DNA of 28,365 nucleotides from RGIG4097 sp964550635 (lineage in GTDB: Bacteria > Bacillota > Clostridia > Christensenellales > CAG-917): contig CAZJZV010000017.1 in the NCBI GenBank assembly GCA_964550635.1, positions 1-28,365 of the forward strand, in the 5' to 3' direction. Both the position numbers and the translations under genes were made by a program. Each line of letters begins with the position of its first letter. Position 1 is the stretch's first letter. Below, in pieces: positions 16,852 through 24,213 of the stretch. A model generated the notes under the pieces. It saw only the letters and a program-made list of their open reading frames with translations, was not told the origin of the DNA and ran no database searches.

Positions 16852-16861
16852 AATGCACTCC

Positions 16862-17218
16862 TTAACCCAATATTTTTGCTTTGATTGCATTGAATTCTTC
16901 TTGCGTGATGATTCCGTCGTCGAGAAGTTGTTTGTATGCGACGAGAGTTTGCGCAGTGTTTTGCGTTGTTCCGCCGTTGTTTGTAGGGGCGCTATTTACG
17001 GTTTCTTCTGCGGAATTATATTTCTCATTGAACGCTTCTTCCGACATTGTCAACAGTATGATTGCATCAATGAATGCCAAAATTCCGGGGACTATAGTCC
17101 AACAGAAAATAAGGTAAAATACCCCTGCCGTATTTTCACGCAAATAAAACTTGTGAATCCCGAATCCGCCTATGAAAAATGCTAAAAGAGCGGCGGTGAG
17201 TTTGTCTTTTTTCTCCAT
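16862..17218 (-). CDS. TM2-domain plus SHOCT-domain small membrane protein
   Basis: 118 residues. The first ~65 residues form a TM2 domain: two hydrophobic helices with the family signature FFIGGFGIHKFYLRENTAG (about 14-32) and PGILAFIDAIILL. A polar Asn/Thr-rich linker leads to a C-terminal SHOCT motif (YKQLLDDGIITQEEFNAIK, about 95-113). It is predicted to sit in the cytoplasmic membrane; the function is unknown. TTAGGAGG lies just upstream of the ATG. It is the promoter-proximal gene of the pair and shares the SHOCT type with the following gene, so the two products may assemble through these domains. Confidence 0.82.
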   Translation of the reverse strand: MEKKDKLTAALLAFFIGGFGIHKFYLRENTAGVFYLIFCWTIVPGILAFIDAIILLTMSEEAFNEKYNSAEETVNSAPTNNGGTTQNTAQTLVAYKQLLDDGIITQEEFNAIKAKILG

Positions 17219-17236
17219 AATATCCTCCTAATTTTA

Positions 17237-17253
17237 GTACAAATAACTTGTAC
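17237..17253. promoter_or_regulatory. Operator O1 (17-base dyad)
   Basis: GTACAAATAACTTGTAC, a perfect 6-5-6 dyad just downstream of the SHOCT-pair promoter. It is a probable binding site for the adjacent XRE repressor. Confidence 0.65.
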
Positions 17254-17263
17254 TTTTTAATAA

Positions 17264-17292
17264 ATTGTACACAATACTTGTACCATTGTCAA
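17264..17292 (-). promoter_or_regulatory. sigma-A promoter of the SHOCT pair
   Basis: Read on the minus strand: perfect TTGACA (17292-17287), 17 bases, TACAAT (17269-17264). Operator O2 fills the spacer. Confidence 0.75.
17267..17283. promoter_or_regulatory. Operator O2 (17-base dyad)
   Basis: GTACACAATACTTGTAC, the same dyad as O1 with one arm mismatch. It is centred 30 bases from O1 (about three helical turns) and sits between the -35 and -10 of the minus-strand promoter. Confidence 0.65.
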
Positions 17293-17293
17293 T

Positions 17294-17503
17294 ATGAAAA
17301 ACGAGATAGGTGAGAACATAAAAGCACTAAGAAAACTCCACGGCATTACGCAGGGAAAACTCGCGGAAGTGCTTGGCGGAAAGAAAAGTCTTGTGTCAAA
17401 TTATGAAAACGGCTACAGTACGCCCGACGTTTTCACGTTGATAAAAATTGCCGACTATTTCGACGTTTCTCTTGACGAACTTGTCGGTCGAGATGAGAAA
17501 TAG
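17294..17503 (+). CDS. XRE-family transcriptional regulator
   Basis: 69 residues, essentially one Cro/CI-type helix-turn-helix: IGENIKALRKLHGITQGKLAEVLG, then KSLVSNYENGYSTPD as the recognition helix, and the typical tail YFDVSLDELVGRDEK. It is a DNA-binding protein, probably dimeric. It starts 75 bases from the divergent TM2/SHOCT gene; two 17-base dyads in that gap suggest it represses the SHOCT pair and possibly itself. No strong ribosome binding site precedes the ATG, so low expression or a leaderless-like start is possible. Confidence 0.88.
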   Translation: MKNEIGENIKALRKLHGITQGKLAEVLGGKKSLVSNYENGYSTPDVFTLIKIADYFDVSLDELVGRDEK

Positions 17504-17532
17504 CAGACGGCAAGAGTTATTGTATTATTAAA

Positions 17533-18264
17533 TCATTCGTCTATTTTCTTTTTGAATTTACATTTAGGGTAGTTGGGGCATCCCCAAAAATAACCGTATG
17601 GACCGTGGCGTAGCACGAGTTTCACTTTGCAGTGGGGACATATTCCGTTTTTTATATCGTTTTGTTGCCTATGGACGTTTTCGATATGCTCTTTGTGCGT
17701 GACGTCTGCTCGGTGGGATACGAGATTTAGATAAGCGTTTCTCATCTCTTCGTCCGTCAAAACTTCTTCACCGCGATTCAATTCCCTTTTCAGCAAATAG
17801 AGCGGAATTACGTTGTCCGCTTCGATACGTTCTACGTTGTTTTGCACGAAAACCACGAGAGAGCGGACGGGGAGTTTCCCGACTATTTCCTTGACCGCAT
17901 AGACGTGCGTAGCGTTTTGTTTGACAGGGTTGTAGAATTTGTTTTGAGTCCTGCCGTCCGCAAGGATTTGAGTCCATTCGCGTTGCCCCGTAGTGCCGAA
18001 GATTTTGCCCGAATAGTTTTTAGTTTCGATGACGAAAATCCCCCGCGGATTGACGACTACGTGGTCTATTTGAGAAGTCATATCCCCGTGTTGCAAGATT
18101 AGGTCGTTGATGACGTATCGTTTGTTTTCTTTGGTTTTGCCGATGACTCGTTTGACAGCGTCTTCGCCCATTTCGCCGCGAGTCTTCGTGCGCCTGAAAA
18201 AGTACGCGGAAAGCGCGAGTATTAAAACGAATAGTACGACTATTACCGCGATGACGATTTCCAT
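17533..18264 (-). CDS. Membrane-anchored NERD-domain protein with topoisomerase-type zinc finger
   Basis: 243 residues: an N-terminal membrane helix (about 3-23), a NERD (nuclease-related) domain and a C-terminal four-cysteine finger. The PD-(D/E)xK-like core is intact: SQIDHVVV (D67) and FVIETKNYSG (E80, K82), preceded by GEMGEDAV and followed by NPVKQNATH. The finger CPHC ... GCPNYPKC (C209, C212, C229, C235) resembles the zf-C4 of topoisomerase I and probably contacts nucleic acid. NERD proteins are thought to be nucleases or DNA-processing factors, but a biological role is not settled. AAAGGGGAAATT precedes the ATG. It appears to be monocistronic; no terminator is evident. Confidence 0.85.
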   Translation of the reverse strand: MEIVIAVIVVLFVLILALSAYFFRRTKTRGEMGEDAVKRVIGKTKENKRYVINDLILQHGDMTSQIDHVVVNPRGIFVIETKNYSGKIFGTTGQREWTQILADGRTQNKFYNPVKQNATHVYAVKEIVGKLPVRSLVVFVQNNVERIEADNVIPLYLLKRELNRGEEVLTDEEMRNAYLNLVSHRADVTHKEHIENVHRQQNDIKNGICPHCKVKLVLRHGPYGYFWGCPNYPKCKFKKKIDE

Positions 18265-18394
18265 AATTTCCCCTTTGAGTGTGTTTGCGATTTAAGTATA
18301 ATGCAGGCGGAAGTTTTTATCAATAATTTTCTGAAAATCACGGCATATTCCGCCTTTTTCAATCATTAAAATTAATGGTTAACAAAAGTTACTA

Positions 18395-18427
18395 TTGCGT
18401 TTTGGAAGTTTTGTGCTATTATATAAT
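18395..18427 (+). promoter_or_regulatory. Likely promoter of the hyp operon
   Basis: TTGCGT (18395-18400) with TATTAT (18417-18422, spacer 16) or the overlapping TATAAT (18422-18427). The -10 region is strongly A/T-rich; the exact pairing is unsure. Confidence 0.5.
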
Positions 18428-18445
18428 AATAGAGGGCGTGTAAAA

Positions 18446-19120
18446 ATGGACTTGAACGGCGTTATAGAACTCAAAAAAAGCATTCTCGACGATAACGATG
18501 CGGACGCAGATAAACTCCGCGCGGAACTCGACGAAAAGGGTATCTATTACGTCAACGTAATGTCATCCCCCGGCAGCGGGAAAACTACCTTGCTCGAAGG
18601 ACTTATCGGTGCGTTGAAAGACAGGCTTCCCGTCGGCGTTATGGAAGCGGATATTGACGGCGACCCCGACGTGCATAGGGTGCGTCAGGCGGGCGCGGAC
18701 GGCATACAGTTGCACACCGGCGGAATGTGTCATCTCGACGCGGATATGTCAAGACAAGGGTTTAATGCGTTCAATACGACCGCTAAAATCGTGTTTTTGG
18801 AAAATATCGGCAATCTCGTATGCCCTGCGGAGTTCGATACGGGCGCGCATTTGAAAGTCGCGCTACTGTCCTTGCCCGAAGGGGACGACAAGCCGCTCAA
18901 ATACACCCTTATGTTTTCGACTTGCGACGTTGTGGTGTTGACGAAAGCGGATACGGCGGAGTTTTTCGACTTCGACGTGGACGGGTGCAAGAAGAATATC
19001 TCTCGGCTCAACGACCGCGCGCGCGTGTTCGTGACGTCCGCAAAAACGGGGGAAGGGGTGAATGAACTCGCCGACTTCTTCTATGAGAAATACATTGAAA
19101 GGTTCGGTGATAGGGTATGA
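18446..19120 (+). CDS. hypB: HypB-type nickel-insertion GTPase, copy 1
   Basis: 224-residue SIMIBI GTPase. HypB hydrolyses GTP to drive nickel transfer to Ni enzymes, usually [NiFe] hydrogenase or urease. Motifs: P-loop SPGSGKTT (41-48), EADIDGDPD (68-75), the switch-II metal site GGMCHLDADM (C95, H96), ENIGNLVCPAEFDTGAH (119-135) and the guanine-specificity TKAD (166-169). There is no N-terminal CxxCGC motif or His-rich stretch. The start at 18446 follows AGAGGG; an upstream TTG frame runs through the promoter. Its stop overlaps the next hypB start by four bases. DIDGDPDVHRVR departs from the usual TxxDAxRI, so this copy may be specialised. Confidence 0.93.
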   Translation: MDLNGVIELKKSILDDNDADADKLRAELDEKGIYYVNVMSSPGSGKTTLLEGLIGALKDRLPVGVMEADIDGDPDVHRVRQAGADGIQLHTGGMCHLDADMSRQGFNAFNTTAKIVFLENIGNLVCPAEFDTGAHLKVALLSLPEGDDKPLKYTLMFSTCDVVVLTKADTAEFFDFDVDGCKKNISRLNDRARVFVTSAKTGEGVNELADFFYEKYIERFGDRV

Positions 19121-19797
19121 GAATTATTTCGGTCAAGGAAAGCGTTTTCGCCCCTAACGACAGAATCGCGGACGAATTGAGAAAATCCTTGTCTTCTCGC
19201 GGTACGGTGATGATGAACGTCATGTCATCCCCCGGCAGCGGCAAGACGACTCTGCTCACTAGACTCATAAACGACTTGAAAAACGAATATAAAATCGTCG
19301 CTATGGACGTGGATATAGAGACCGATCTCGACGCAAGCCGTATCGCGAAAAATACGGGTGTCGCGAGCGTGCAAATCCACAACGGCGGACTTTGCCACAT
19401 AGACGCGGAAATGACCGCAAAGGCGATTGCGGAAGCGGATTTTGAAAAGTCCGACCTCATCGTGCTTGAAAATATCGGCAATCTCGTTTGCCCTGCGGAA
19501 TTCGATACCGGTGCGCATTTCAATATGATGCTCCTGTCCGTTCCCGAGGGGGACGACAAACCGCTCAAATATCCGCTTATGTTCGAGAAGTGCGACGTCG
19601 TCGCTGTCACCAAAACGGACGTAGCGGTTGCGTTCGACTTCGATATGGAGAAGTTCACCGCAAGAGTGAAAGCACTCAACAAATCCGCCAAAATTTTCCC
19701 CGTTAGCGCAAAAACCGGGGAGGGCATGAGTGCTCTTGAAAACGAAATCAAAAATAAAATACAACTTTATAATCAAGGAGAAAATCACAATGGCTGA
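19117..19797 (+). CDS. hypB: HypB-type nickel-insertion GTPase, copy 2
   Basis: 226-residue paralogue of the preceding gene. Motifs: P-loop SPGSGKTT (38-45), DVDIETDLDASRI (64-76, closer to canonical HypB), switch-II GGLCHIDAEM (C93, H94), ENIGNLVCPAEFDTGAH (118-134) and TKTD (165-168). It too lacks an N-terminal nickel-binding extension. Long identical DNA stretches with copy 1 at the P-loop and the ENIGNLVCPAEF region show they arose by duplication, yet the remainder has diverged clearly. The gene overlaps copy 1 by four bases and the oxidoreductase gene by eight, so all three are likely co-translated. A HypB heterodimer is possible, since HypB normally dimerises on GTP binding. Confidence 0.93.
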   Translation: MRIISVKESVFAPNDRIADELRKSLSSRGTVMMNVMSSPGSGKTTLLTRLINDLKNEYKIVAMDVDIETDLDASRIAKNTGVASVQIHNGGLCHIDAEMTAKAIAEADFEKSDLIVLENIGNLVCPAEFDTGAHFNMMLLSVPEGDDKPLKYPLMFEKCDVVAVTKTDVAVAFDFDMEKFTARVKALNKSAKIFPVSAKTGEGMSALENEIKNKIQLYNQGENHNG

Positions 19798-22651
19798 GAT
19801 GAGTAAAGCGTTCGTCCCCAAGTATATGGGCGACCCGAATCCCAACGAAAAAATTCTCAAATTGGCAAGAAAAATCACCGATTGCGTTGACCACAAAATC
19901 CTTGGCGTAACCGCAAACGACCCCGAATATTGGGGACTTGCGTGCGTTATCACCGAAGAAATGGCGGATGTCGCACTCACGATGAAGGTGCGCAAGCACT
20001 ACACTTTCGAGGATATGAAGGAATTGAATCCTTCCGTCAAACCCGAAAAACTTCAGGAACTTCTCGATGAGATGAGCAGAATCGGTATTCTCGAATACGA
20101 CTACGGCGATCATTACAACGACAACGGTCCTATCCCCGGCGCGAAGAGAGAACGTCGTTACGTGTTGCCTATGTTCGTCCCCGGCTCCGCGGAGTTCACG
20201 AACATGATCAAAAAGCAACTCGACGATCATCCCGAACTCGCTATGTTCTTCGAGCGTATGACTTATCTCCCGCTCACCATGGTCACTCCTATGGTTCCCC
20301 CGGGAGGCGCGGGAATCGGTATGCACGTTATCCCCGTCGAAAAGGCTATCGAAATGGAGAACGGCACTATCGATATCGAACATATCTCCTACTGGCTCAA
20401 GAAGTATGAAGGACATCTCGGCGTTGGTATCTGCTCCTGCCGTTACGGCCGCGCGAAACTCGGCGAAGGTTGCGGAGATAGTTGCGAAGAATGGTGTATC
20501 GGTATCGGCGATATGGCGGACTACTGCAAAGAAACCGGCAAAGGTCGCGATATAACCTACGAAGAAGCAATGCAAATTTTGCGCAATGCGGAAGCGAACG
20601 GTTTCGTCCATCAAATCACGAATATCGACGGTCAAAACAAGATTTTCGCAATCTGCAACTGCAACGTCAATATCTGCAACGCACTCAGAACGTCGCAACT
20701 CTTCAATACTCCCAATATGTCCAGAAGCGCGTACGTCGCAAAAGTCGAGAAAGATAAATGCGTCGCGTGCGGTAAGTGCGTAGAGTATTGCCCCGCCGGT
20801 GCGGTCAAACTCGGTCAAAAACTCTGCACCAAACAAGGCGAAGTCAAATATCCCAAACACGAACTTCCCGACAATCTCAGTTGGGGACAGGATAAGTGGG
20901 ATGAAGATTATAGAGATAACAACCGCATCAACTGCTATGATACGGGTACGTCCCCCTGCAAAGTCGCCTGCCCTGCGCATATCGCGGTTCAAGGCTACAT
21001 CAGAAAAGCAAAAGAAGGCAAGTATAGAGAAGCACTTGCGCTCATCAAGAAGGACAATCCGTTCCCCGCAATCTGCGGTCGCGTGTGCAATAAGCGTTGC
21101 GAAATCGCTTGCACCAGAGGCAAAGTGGACGAAGCGGTCGCAATCGACGACATCAAGAAGTTCATCGCCGAACAAGATCTCAAAGCGGAAACCAGATATA
21201 TCCCCGAAATCGTCATTCCGTCCAACGTAGACGAGCATTGGAACGAGAAAATCGCAATCGTAGGCGCAGGCCCTGCGGGACTTAGCTGTGCGTATTATCT
21301 CGCAACAAAAGGCTACAAACCCACCGTCTTTGAAAAGAACGAGAAACTCGGCGGTATGCTCACTTACGGTATCCCGTCCTATAAGCTCGAAAAAGACGTC
21401 ATCGACGCGGAAATCGACGTCCTTCGCGAACTCGGCGTTGAGTTCAAGTGCGGTGTCGAAGTCGGCAAAGACATCACCATCCCCGAACTCAGAGAACAAG
21501 GCTACAAGGCGTTCTATATCGCAATCGGTTGCCAAGGCGGAAGACTCCCCGGTATCGCGGGCGAAGACGCAATCGGCACTGATATGGCGGTCACGTTCTT
21601 GCACGATGCGACCGAAAATCACGACAGAAAGATGAGCGGTAACACTGTCGTCATCGGCGGCGGTAACGTTGCGGTTGACTGCGCTCGCACCGCAATCCGT
21701 CTTGGAAGCGAAAAAGTCGCAATGTACTCCCTTGAATCCCGCGACGAAATGCCCGCAAGCAAACTCGAAATCGAAGAAACCCTTGCAGACGGTATCGAAG
21801 TCAACAACGGTTGGGGTCCCAAGGAAATCATCAAGGACGAAAAGGGCAACGTCAAAGCGGTCGTGTTCAAGAAATGCGTCAGCGTCATCGATCCCGCCAC
21901 CAAGAAATTCAGCCCGAAATACGACGAAAACGACGTCATCACCGTCGATGCGACGAACGTCATCTTCGCAATCGGTCAATCGGTCGTTTGGGGAGACCTC
22001 CTCAAAGGCACCAAGGTCGAGTTCCACCACGGCAATTATCCCGTCGCGGATTCTCTCACCTACCAAACTGCAGAACCCGATATCTTTGTCGGCGGCGACG
22101 TATACAGCGGACCTAAATTCGCAATCGACGCAATCGAAGCGGGCAAGAACGCGGCGGTATCTCTCCACCGTTTCGTACAACCCGGCACGAGCATGACCAT
22201 CGGTCGCAACCGCCGTCAGTTCATCGAACTCGACAAGGATAATCTCGTCATCGACAGCTACGACACCGCGGGCAGACAAGAAGCAAAAGAGCTCGAAGGC
22301 AACAAGTTCTCCTTCAGAGATCTCCACGGCACTCTCACCGAAGAACAAGTCAAGATCGAAGCATCCCGTTGCCTTGGTTGCGGAGCAAGCGTCGTCGATG
22401 AGAACAAGTGTATCGGTTGCGGTATCTGCACCACCAAGTGCGATTTCGACGCAATCCATCTCCATAGAGAACATCCCGAATGCTCCACTATGGTGCGTAG
22501 TGAAGACAAGTTCAAAGCGATTCTGCCTTACGCTATCAAACGCGGTATGAAGATCGTTTTCGGCAAGAAAACCGAAGAAGAAAAACTCTCTCAACAAAAG
22601 CATAAAGAGTATAAAAAACAAGTCAAAAAGGCGAAAAAGGAGAATAAATAA
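19790..22651 (+). CDS. 953-residue FAD/multi-Fe-S oxidoreductase, GltD/NfnB-like core with cysteine-rich N-terminal module
   Basis: Domains in order. ~1-200: helical, winged-helix-like. ~211-310: a cysteine-rich module (CSCR at 215-218, C228, C232, C236, CNC at 289-291, C296). 320-340: ferredoxin cluster CVACGKC...CP (C324, C327, C330, C334). ~380-460: GltD N-terminal Fe-S domain (C382, C390, C394, C429, C433, C437, C441). 488-520: FAD-binding AIVGAGPAGLSCAYYLA. 618-640: NAD(P)-binding VVIGGGNVAVDCA. C861, C864 and a last ferredoxin motif CIGCGICTTKC (874-884). The tail is Lys-rich. The core resembles glutamate synthase small subunit and NfnB, which pass NAD(P)H electrons through FAD to Fe-S clusters. 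No GltB partner is present. AAGGAG lies nine bases before the ATG at 19790. It sits between hypB and hypA, so it probably serves a Ni enzyme or its maturation. Confidence 0.85.
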   Translation: MAEMSKAFVPKYMGDPNPNEKILKLARKITDCVDHKILGVTANDPEYWGLACVITEEMADVALTMKVRKHYTFEDMKELNPSVKPEKLQELLDEMSRIGILEYDYGDHYNDNGPIPGAKRERRYVLPMFVPGSAEFTNMIKKQLDDHPELAMFFERMTYLPLTMVTPMVPPGGAGIGMHVIPVEKAIEMENGTIDIEHISYWLKKYEGHLGVGICSCRYGRAKLGEGCGDSCEEWCIGIGDMADYCKETGKGRDITYEEAMQILRNAEANGFVHQITNIDGQNKIFAICNCNVNICNALRTSQLFNTPNMSRSAYVAKVEKDKCVACGKCVEYCPAGAVKLGQKLCTKQGEVKYPKHELPDNLSWGQDKWDEDYRDNNRINCYDTGTSPCKVACPAHIAVQGYIRKAKEGKYREALALIKKDNPFPAICGRVCNKRCEIACTRGKVDEAVAIDDIKKFIAEQDLKAETRYIPEIVIPSNVDEHWNEKIAIVGAGPAGLSCAYYLATKGYKPTVFEKNEKLGGMLTYGIPSYKLEKDVIDAEIDVLRELGVEFKCGVEVGKDITIPELREQGYKAFYIAIGCQGGRLPGIAGEDAIGTDMAVTFLHDATENHDRKMSGNTVVIGGGNVAVDCARTAIRLGSEKVAMYSLESRDEMPASKLEIEETLADGIEVNNGWGPKEIIKDEKGNVKAVVFKKCVSVIDPATKKFSPKYDENDVITVDATNVIFAIGQSVVWGDLLKGTKVEFHHGNYPVADSLTYQTAEPDIFVGGDVYSGPKFAIDAIEAGKNAAVSLHRFVQPGTSMTIGRNRRQFIELDKDNLVIDSYDTAGRQEAKELEGNKFSFRDLHGTLTEEQVKIEASRCLGCGASVVDENKCIGCGICTTKCDFDAIHLHREHPECSTMVRSEDKFKAILPYAIKRGMKIVFGKKTEEEKLSQQKHKEYKKQVKKAKKENK

Positions 22652-22657
22652 TCGCTT

Positions 22658-23002
22658 ATGCACGAATTAGGAGTGGTGTTCCATATCGCAGACATCGTCA
22701 AGGACGTCGCAGAAAAAAATAACGCGTCCAAAATCGCAAAGGTCGTTATGAGAATAGGGGAAGTGTCCACCGTCGTCAACGACCAACTGATCGATTGTTG
22801 GAATTGGAACGCTAATCGTACGGAGATTTTGAAAGGGTGCGAATTGGTTGTCGAAACAATCCCCGCCGTCACCTACTGCGAAGATTGCAAACAGGAATAT
22901 CCCACCGTGCAATACGCCAAAATCTGCCCCTACTGCAAAAGCGAACACACCTATCTCTTGCGCGGTAACGAAGTCGAGATAAAAGAAATTCTCGTCGAGT
23001 AA
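22658..23002 (+). CDS. hypA: HypA-type nickel metallochaperone
   Basis: 114 residues, the normal HypA length. The N-terminal MHE supplies the nickel-binding His2. The zinc finger is CEDC ... CPYC (C74, C77, C90, C93). HypA collects nickel and hands it to the target enzyme together with HypB. The IADIVKDVAEKNNA and VVMRIGEVS segments match the HypA fold. It starts six bases after the oxidoreductase stop. The nearest AAGGAG is 15 bases from the ATG, rather far, so it may rely on translational coupling. It is the last gene of the operon, followed by a strong terminator. Confidence 0.93.
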   Translation: MHELGVVFHIADIVKDVAEKNNASKIAKVVMRIGEVSTVVNDQLIDCWNWNANRTEILKGCELVVETIPAVTYCEDCKQEYPTVQYAKICPYCKSEHTYLLRGNEVEIKEILVE

Positions 23003-23021
23003 CCGCCTTTCCCCCAAAACA

Positions 23022-23050
23022 AAAAGCCACGCCTAATGCGTGGCTTTTTT
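23022..23050 (+). terminator. Terminator of the hyp operon (bidirectional)
   Basis: AAAAGCCACGC, loop CTAAT, GCGTGGCTTTTTT: an 11-bp perfect stem with an A-run and a T-run, so it can stop both the hyp operon and the convergent membrane-protein gene. Confidence 0.92.
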
Positions 23051-23168
23051 GGTTTTGTTTGGTTTTGATTTCACGTGTAATACTTGAGCAAAGTTTGATT
23101 TAGTGTTCAAGAGCGACAAAAATCAAAGTCGGATTATGGGGTCAAGTGCAACGTCGAAACAAAAGTCG

Positions 23169-24023
23169 CTATCTGCGCCATTCGAGCGGGATTGCGAAGT
23201 TGTCCCCCGAGCAGTATTTGCCGATCCAGTTGCCGTTGCCGTCCGTCTGCGGTCCGAGCATTCCGAGCGAACCAGAGATTATGAGCAGTAGCACGACTAT
23301 CAGAATGATTATGCCAAGCCCTATAAGTTGCCATTTGCGGGGTAGGTCGTGGATAAGTACTGCCGCCACGTAGAAAGGCACGTAGCCGATGATGAATAGC
23401 ACGAAGGGGAAGGACGGTTGCCACCAAGGTTTTTCCCAAGTGAGAACTCCGCATTTGTTGAGCAAAATTTCGATGATGACTGCGAGAATACTTCCGCCCA
23501 CGATGACCGCAATACGATAAAGGACCGCTTTAGTTTTGGTTTTTCTCTCTTCTGCGGACAGGTTTTTGTTCAGGACGTTCGCCTTGTAGTAGATATTGTT
23601 GGGATCGTCGAGCCAATTTTTGTTCCCGTCCCAGAAGCCTACGCCTTCGTAACCGTCGGTGGTTTTGAGCATACGGCAGGTCATCATGCCGAGAATGAAG
23701 AACATAAACGAGATTTCGATGTTGTAGCCTACCAAAATCTGCAATGCGCTTCCGCCCGCCGCGGTCGTACCCCATACGGGTTGCCCCGTGGTTGCGTAGA
23801 CCATAGCGTTCCAAGTTTCGTTGAAGACGTCCCAGAGCCAGAACGCCGCACCGCCCAAGACGACGCTATATCTTTTGTTTTTGATTTCGTTCACGACGAG
23901 AAATAGGCAGACGAGAAATAGCGGTATGATATACCATTTCAATTCTTGCGGTTTTTGCAATGCTTCTTCGAGCATTTGCGGAGTCGTCGTATACGGTCTT
24001 GATAATGCAAGTGTTGTGAACAT
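23169..24023 (-). CDS. Polytopic membrane protein of unknown function
   Basis: 284 residues with about six hydrophobic segments (roughly 29-46, 53-70, 93-115, 167-190, 205-228 and 234-255). It is unusually rich in Trp and aromatic residues (AAFWLWDVFNETWNAMVY, ENPWW-like EKPWWQPSFPF). A soluble loop of about 45 residues (WDGNKNWLDDPNNIYYKAN ...) separates the two halves. The C-terminal tail, GPQTDGNGNWIGKYCSGD, is polar. I do not recognise the family and no catalytic motif stands out. TAGGAGGG precedes the ATG at 24023. Its own promoter is 90 bases upstream with a leader of about 80 bases. It is convergent with the hyp operon and its neighbours give no functional hint. Confidence 0.78.
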   Translation of the reverse strand: MFTTLALSRPYTTTPQMLEEALQKPQELKWYIIPLFLVCLFLVVNEIKNKRYSVVLGGAAFWLWDVFNETWNAMVYATTGQPVWGTTAAGGSALQILVGYNIEISFMFFILGMMTCRMLKTTDGYEGVGFWDGNKNWLDDPNNIYYKANVLNKNLSAEERKTKTKAVLYRIAVIVGGSILAVIIEILLNKCGVLTWEKPWWQPSFPFVLFIIGYVPFYVAAVLIHDLPRKWQLIGLGIIILIVVLLLIISGSLGMLGPQTDGNGNWIGKYCSGDNFAIPLEWRR

Positions 24024-24109
24024 AGTTTCCCTCCTATCATAACTGAATCAAATAAAAGCGCAAAAGTCACGAGTCTTGAGCCGAGGTTGCTCGTTTATTC
24101 GTCGATTAA

Positions 24110-24138
24110 ATTATACGCCTGCGCGATTTGAATTGCAA
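24110..24138 (-). promoter_or_regulatory. sigma-A promoter of the membrane-protein gene
   Basis: On the minus strand TTGCAA (24138-24133), 17 bases, perfect TATAAT (24115-24110). Confidence 0.7.
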
Positions 24139-24163
24139 TACCGCATTTAAGAAAATTTTAAGG

Positions 24164-24193
24164 ATAAAGAAAAACCCCTGCGATTGCAGGGGT
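24164..24193 (-). terminator. Terminator of the GLUG/InlB lipoprotein gene
   Basis: On the minus strand ACCCCTGC, loop AATC, GCAGGGGT followed by TTTTCTTT. It is placed 20 bases after the stop. Confidence 0.9.
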
Positions 24194-24213
24194 GGATTTT
24201 TGTTTTTGGGTGG

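Noticed and set aside
19748..22663. 971-codon open frame on the minus strand opposite the oxidoreductase gene
   Set aside because: Same codon-bias shadow. The plus strand has clear Fe-S, FAD and NAD(P) motifs, while the minus product has none.
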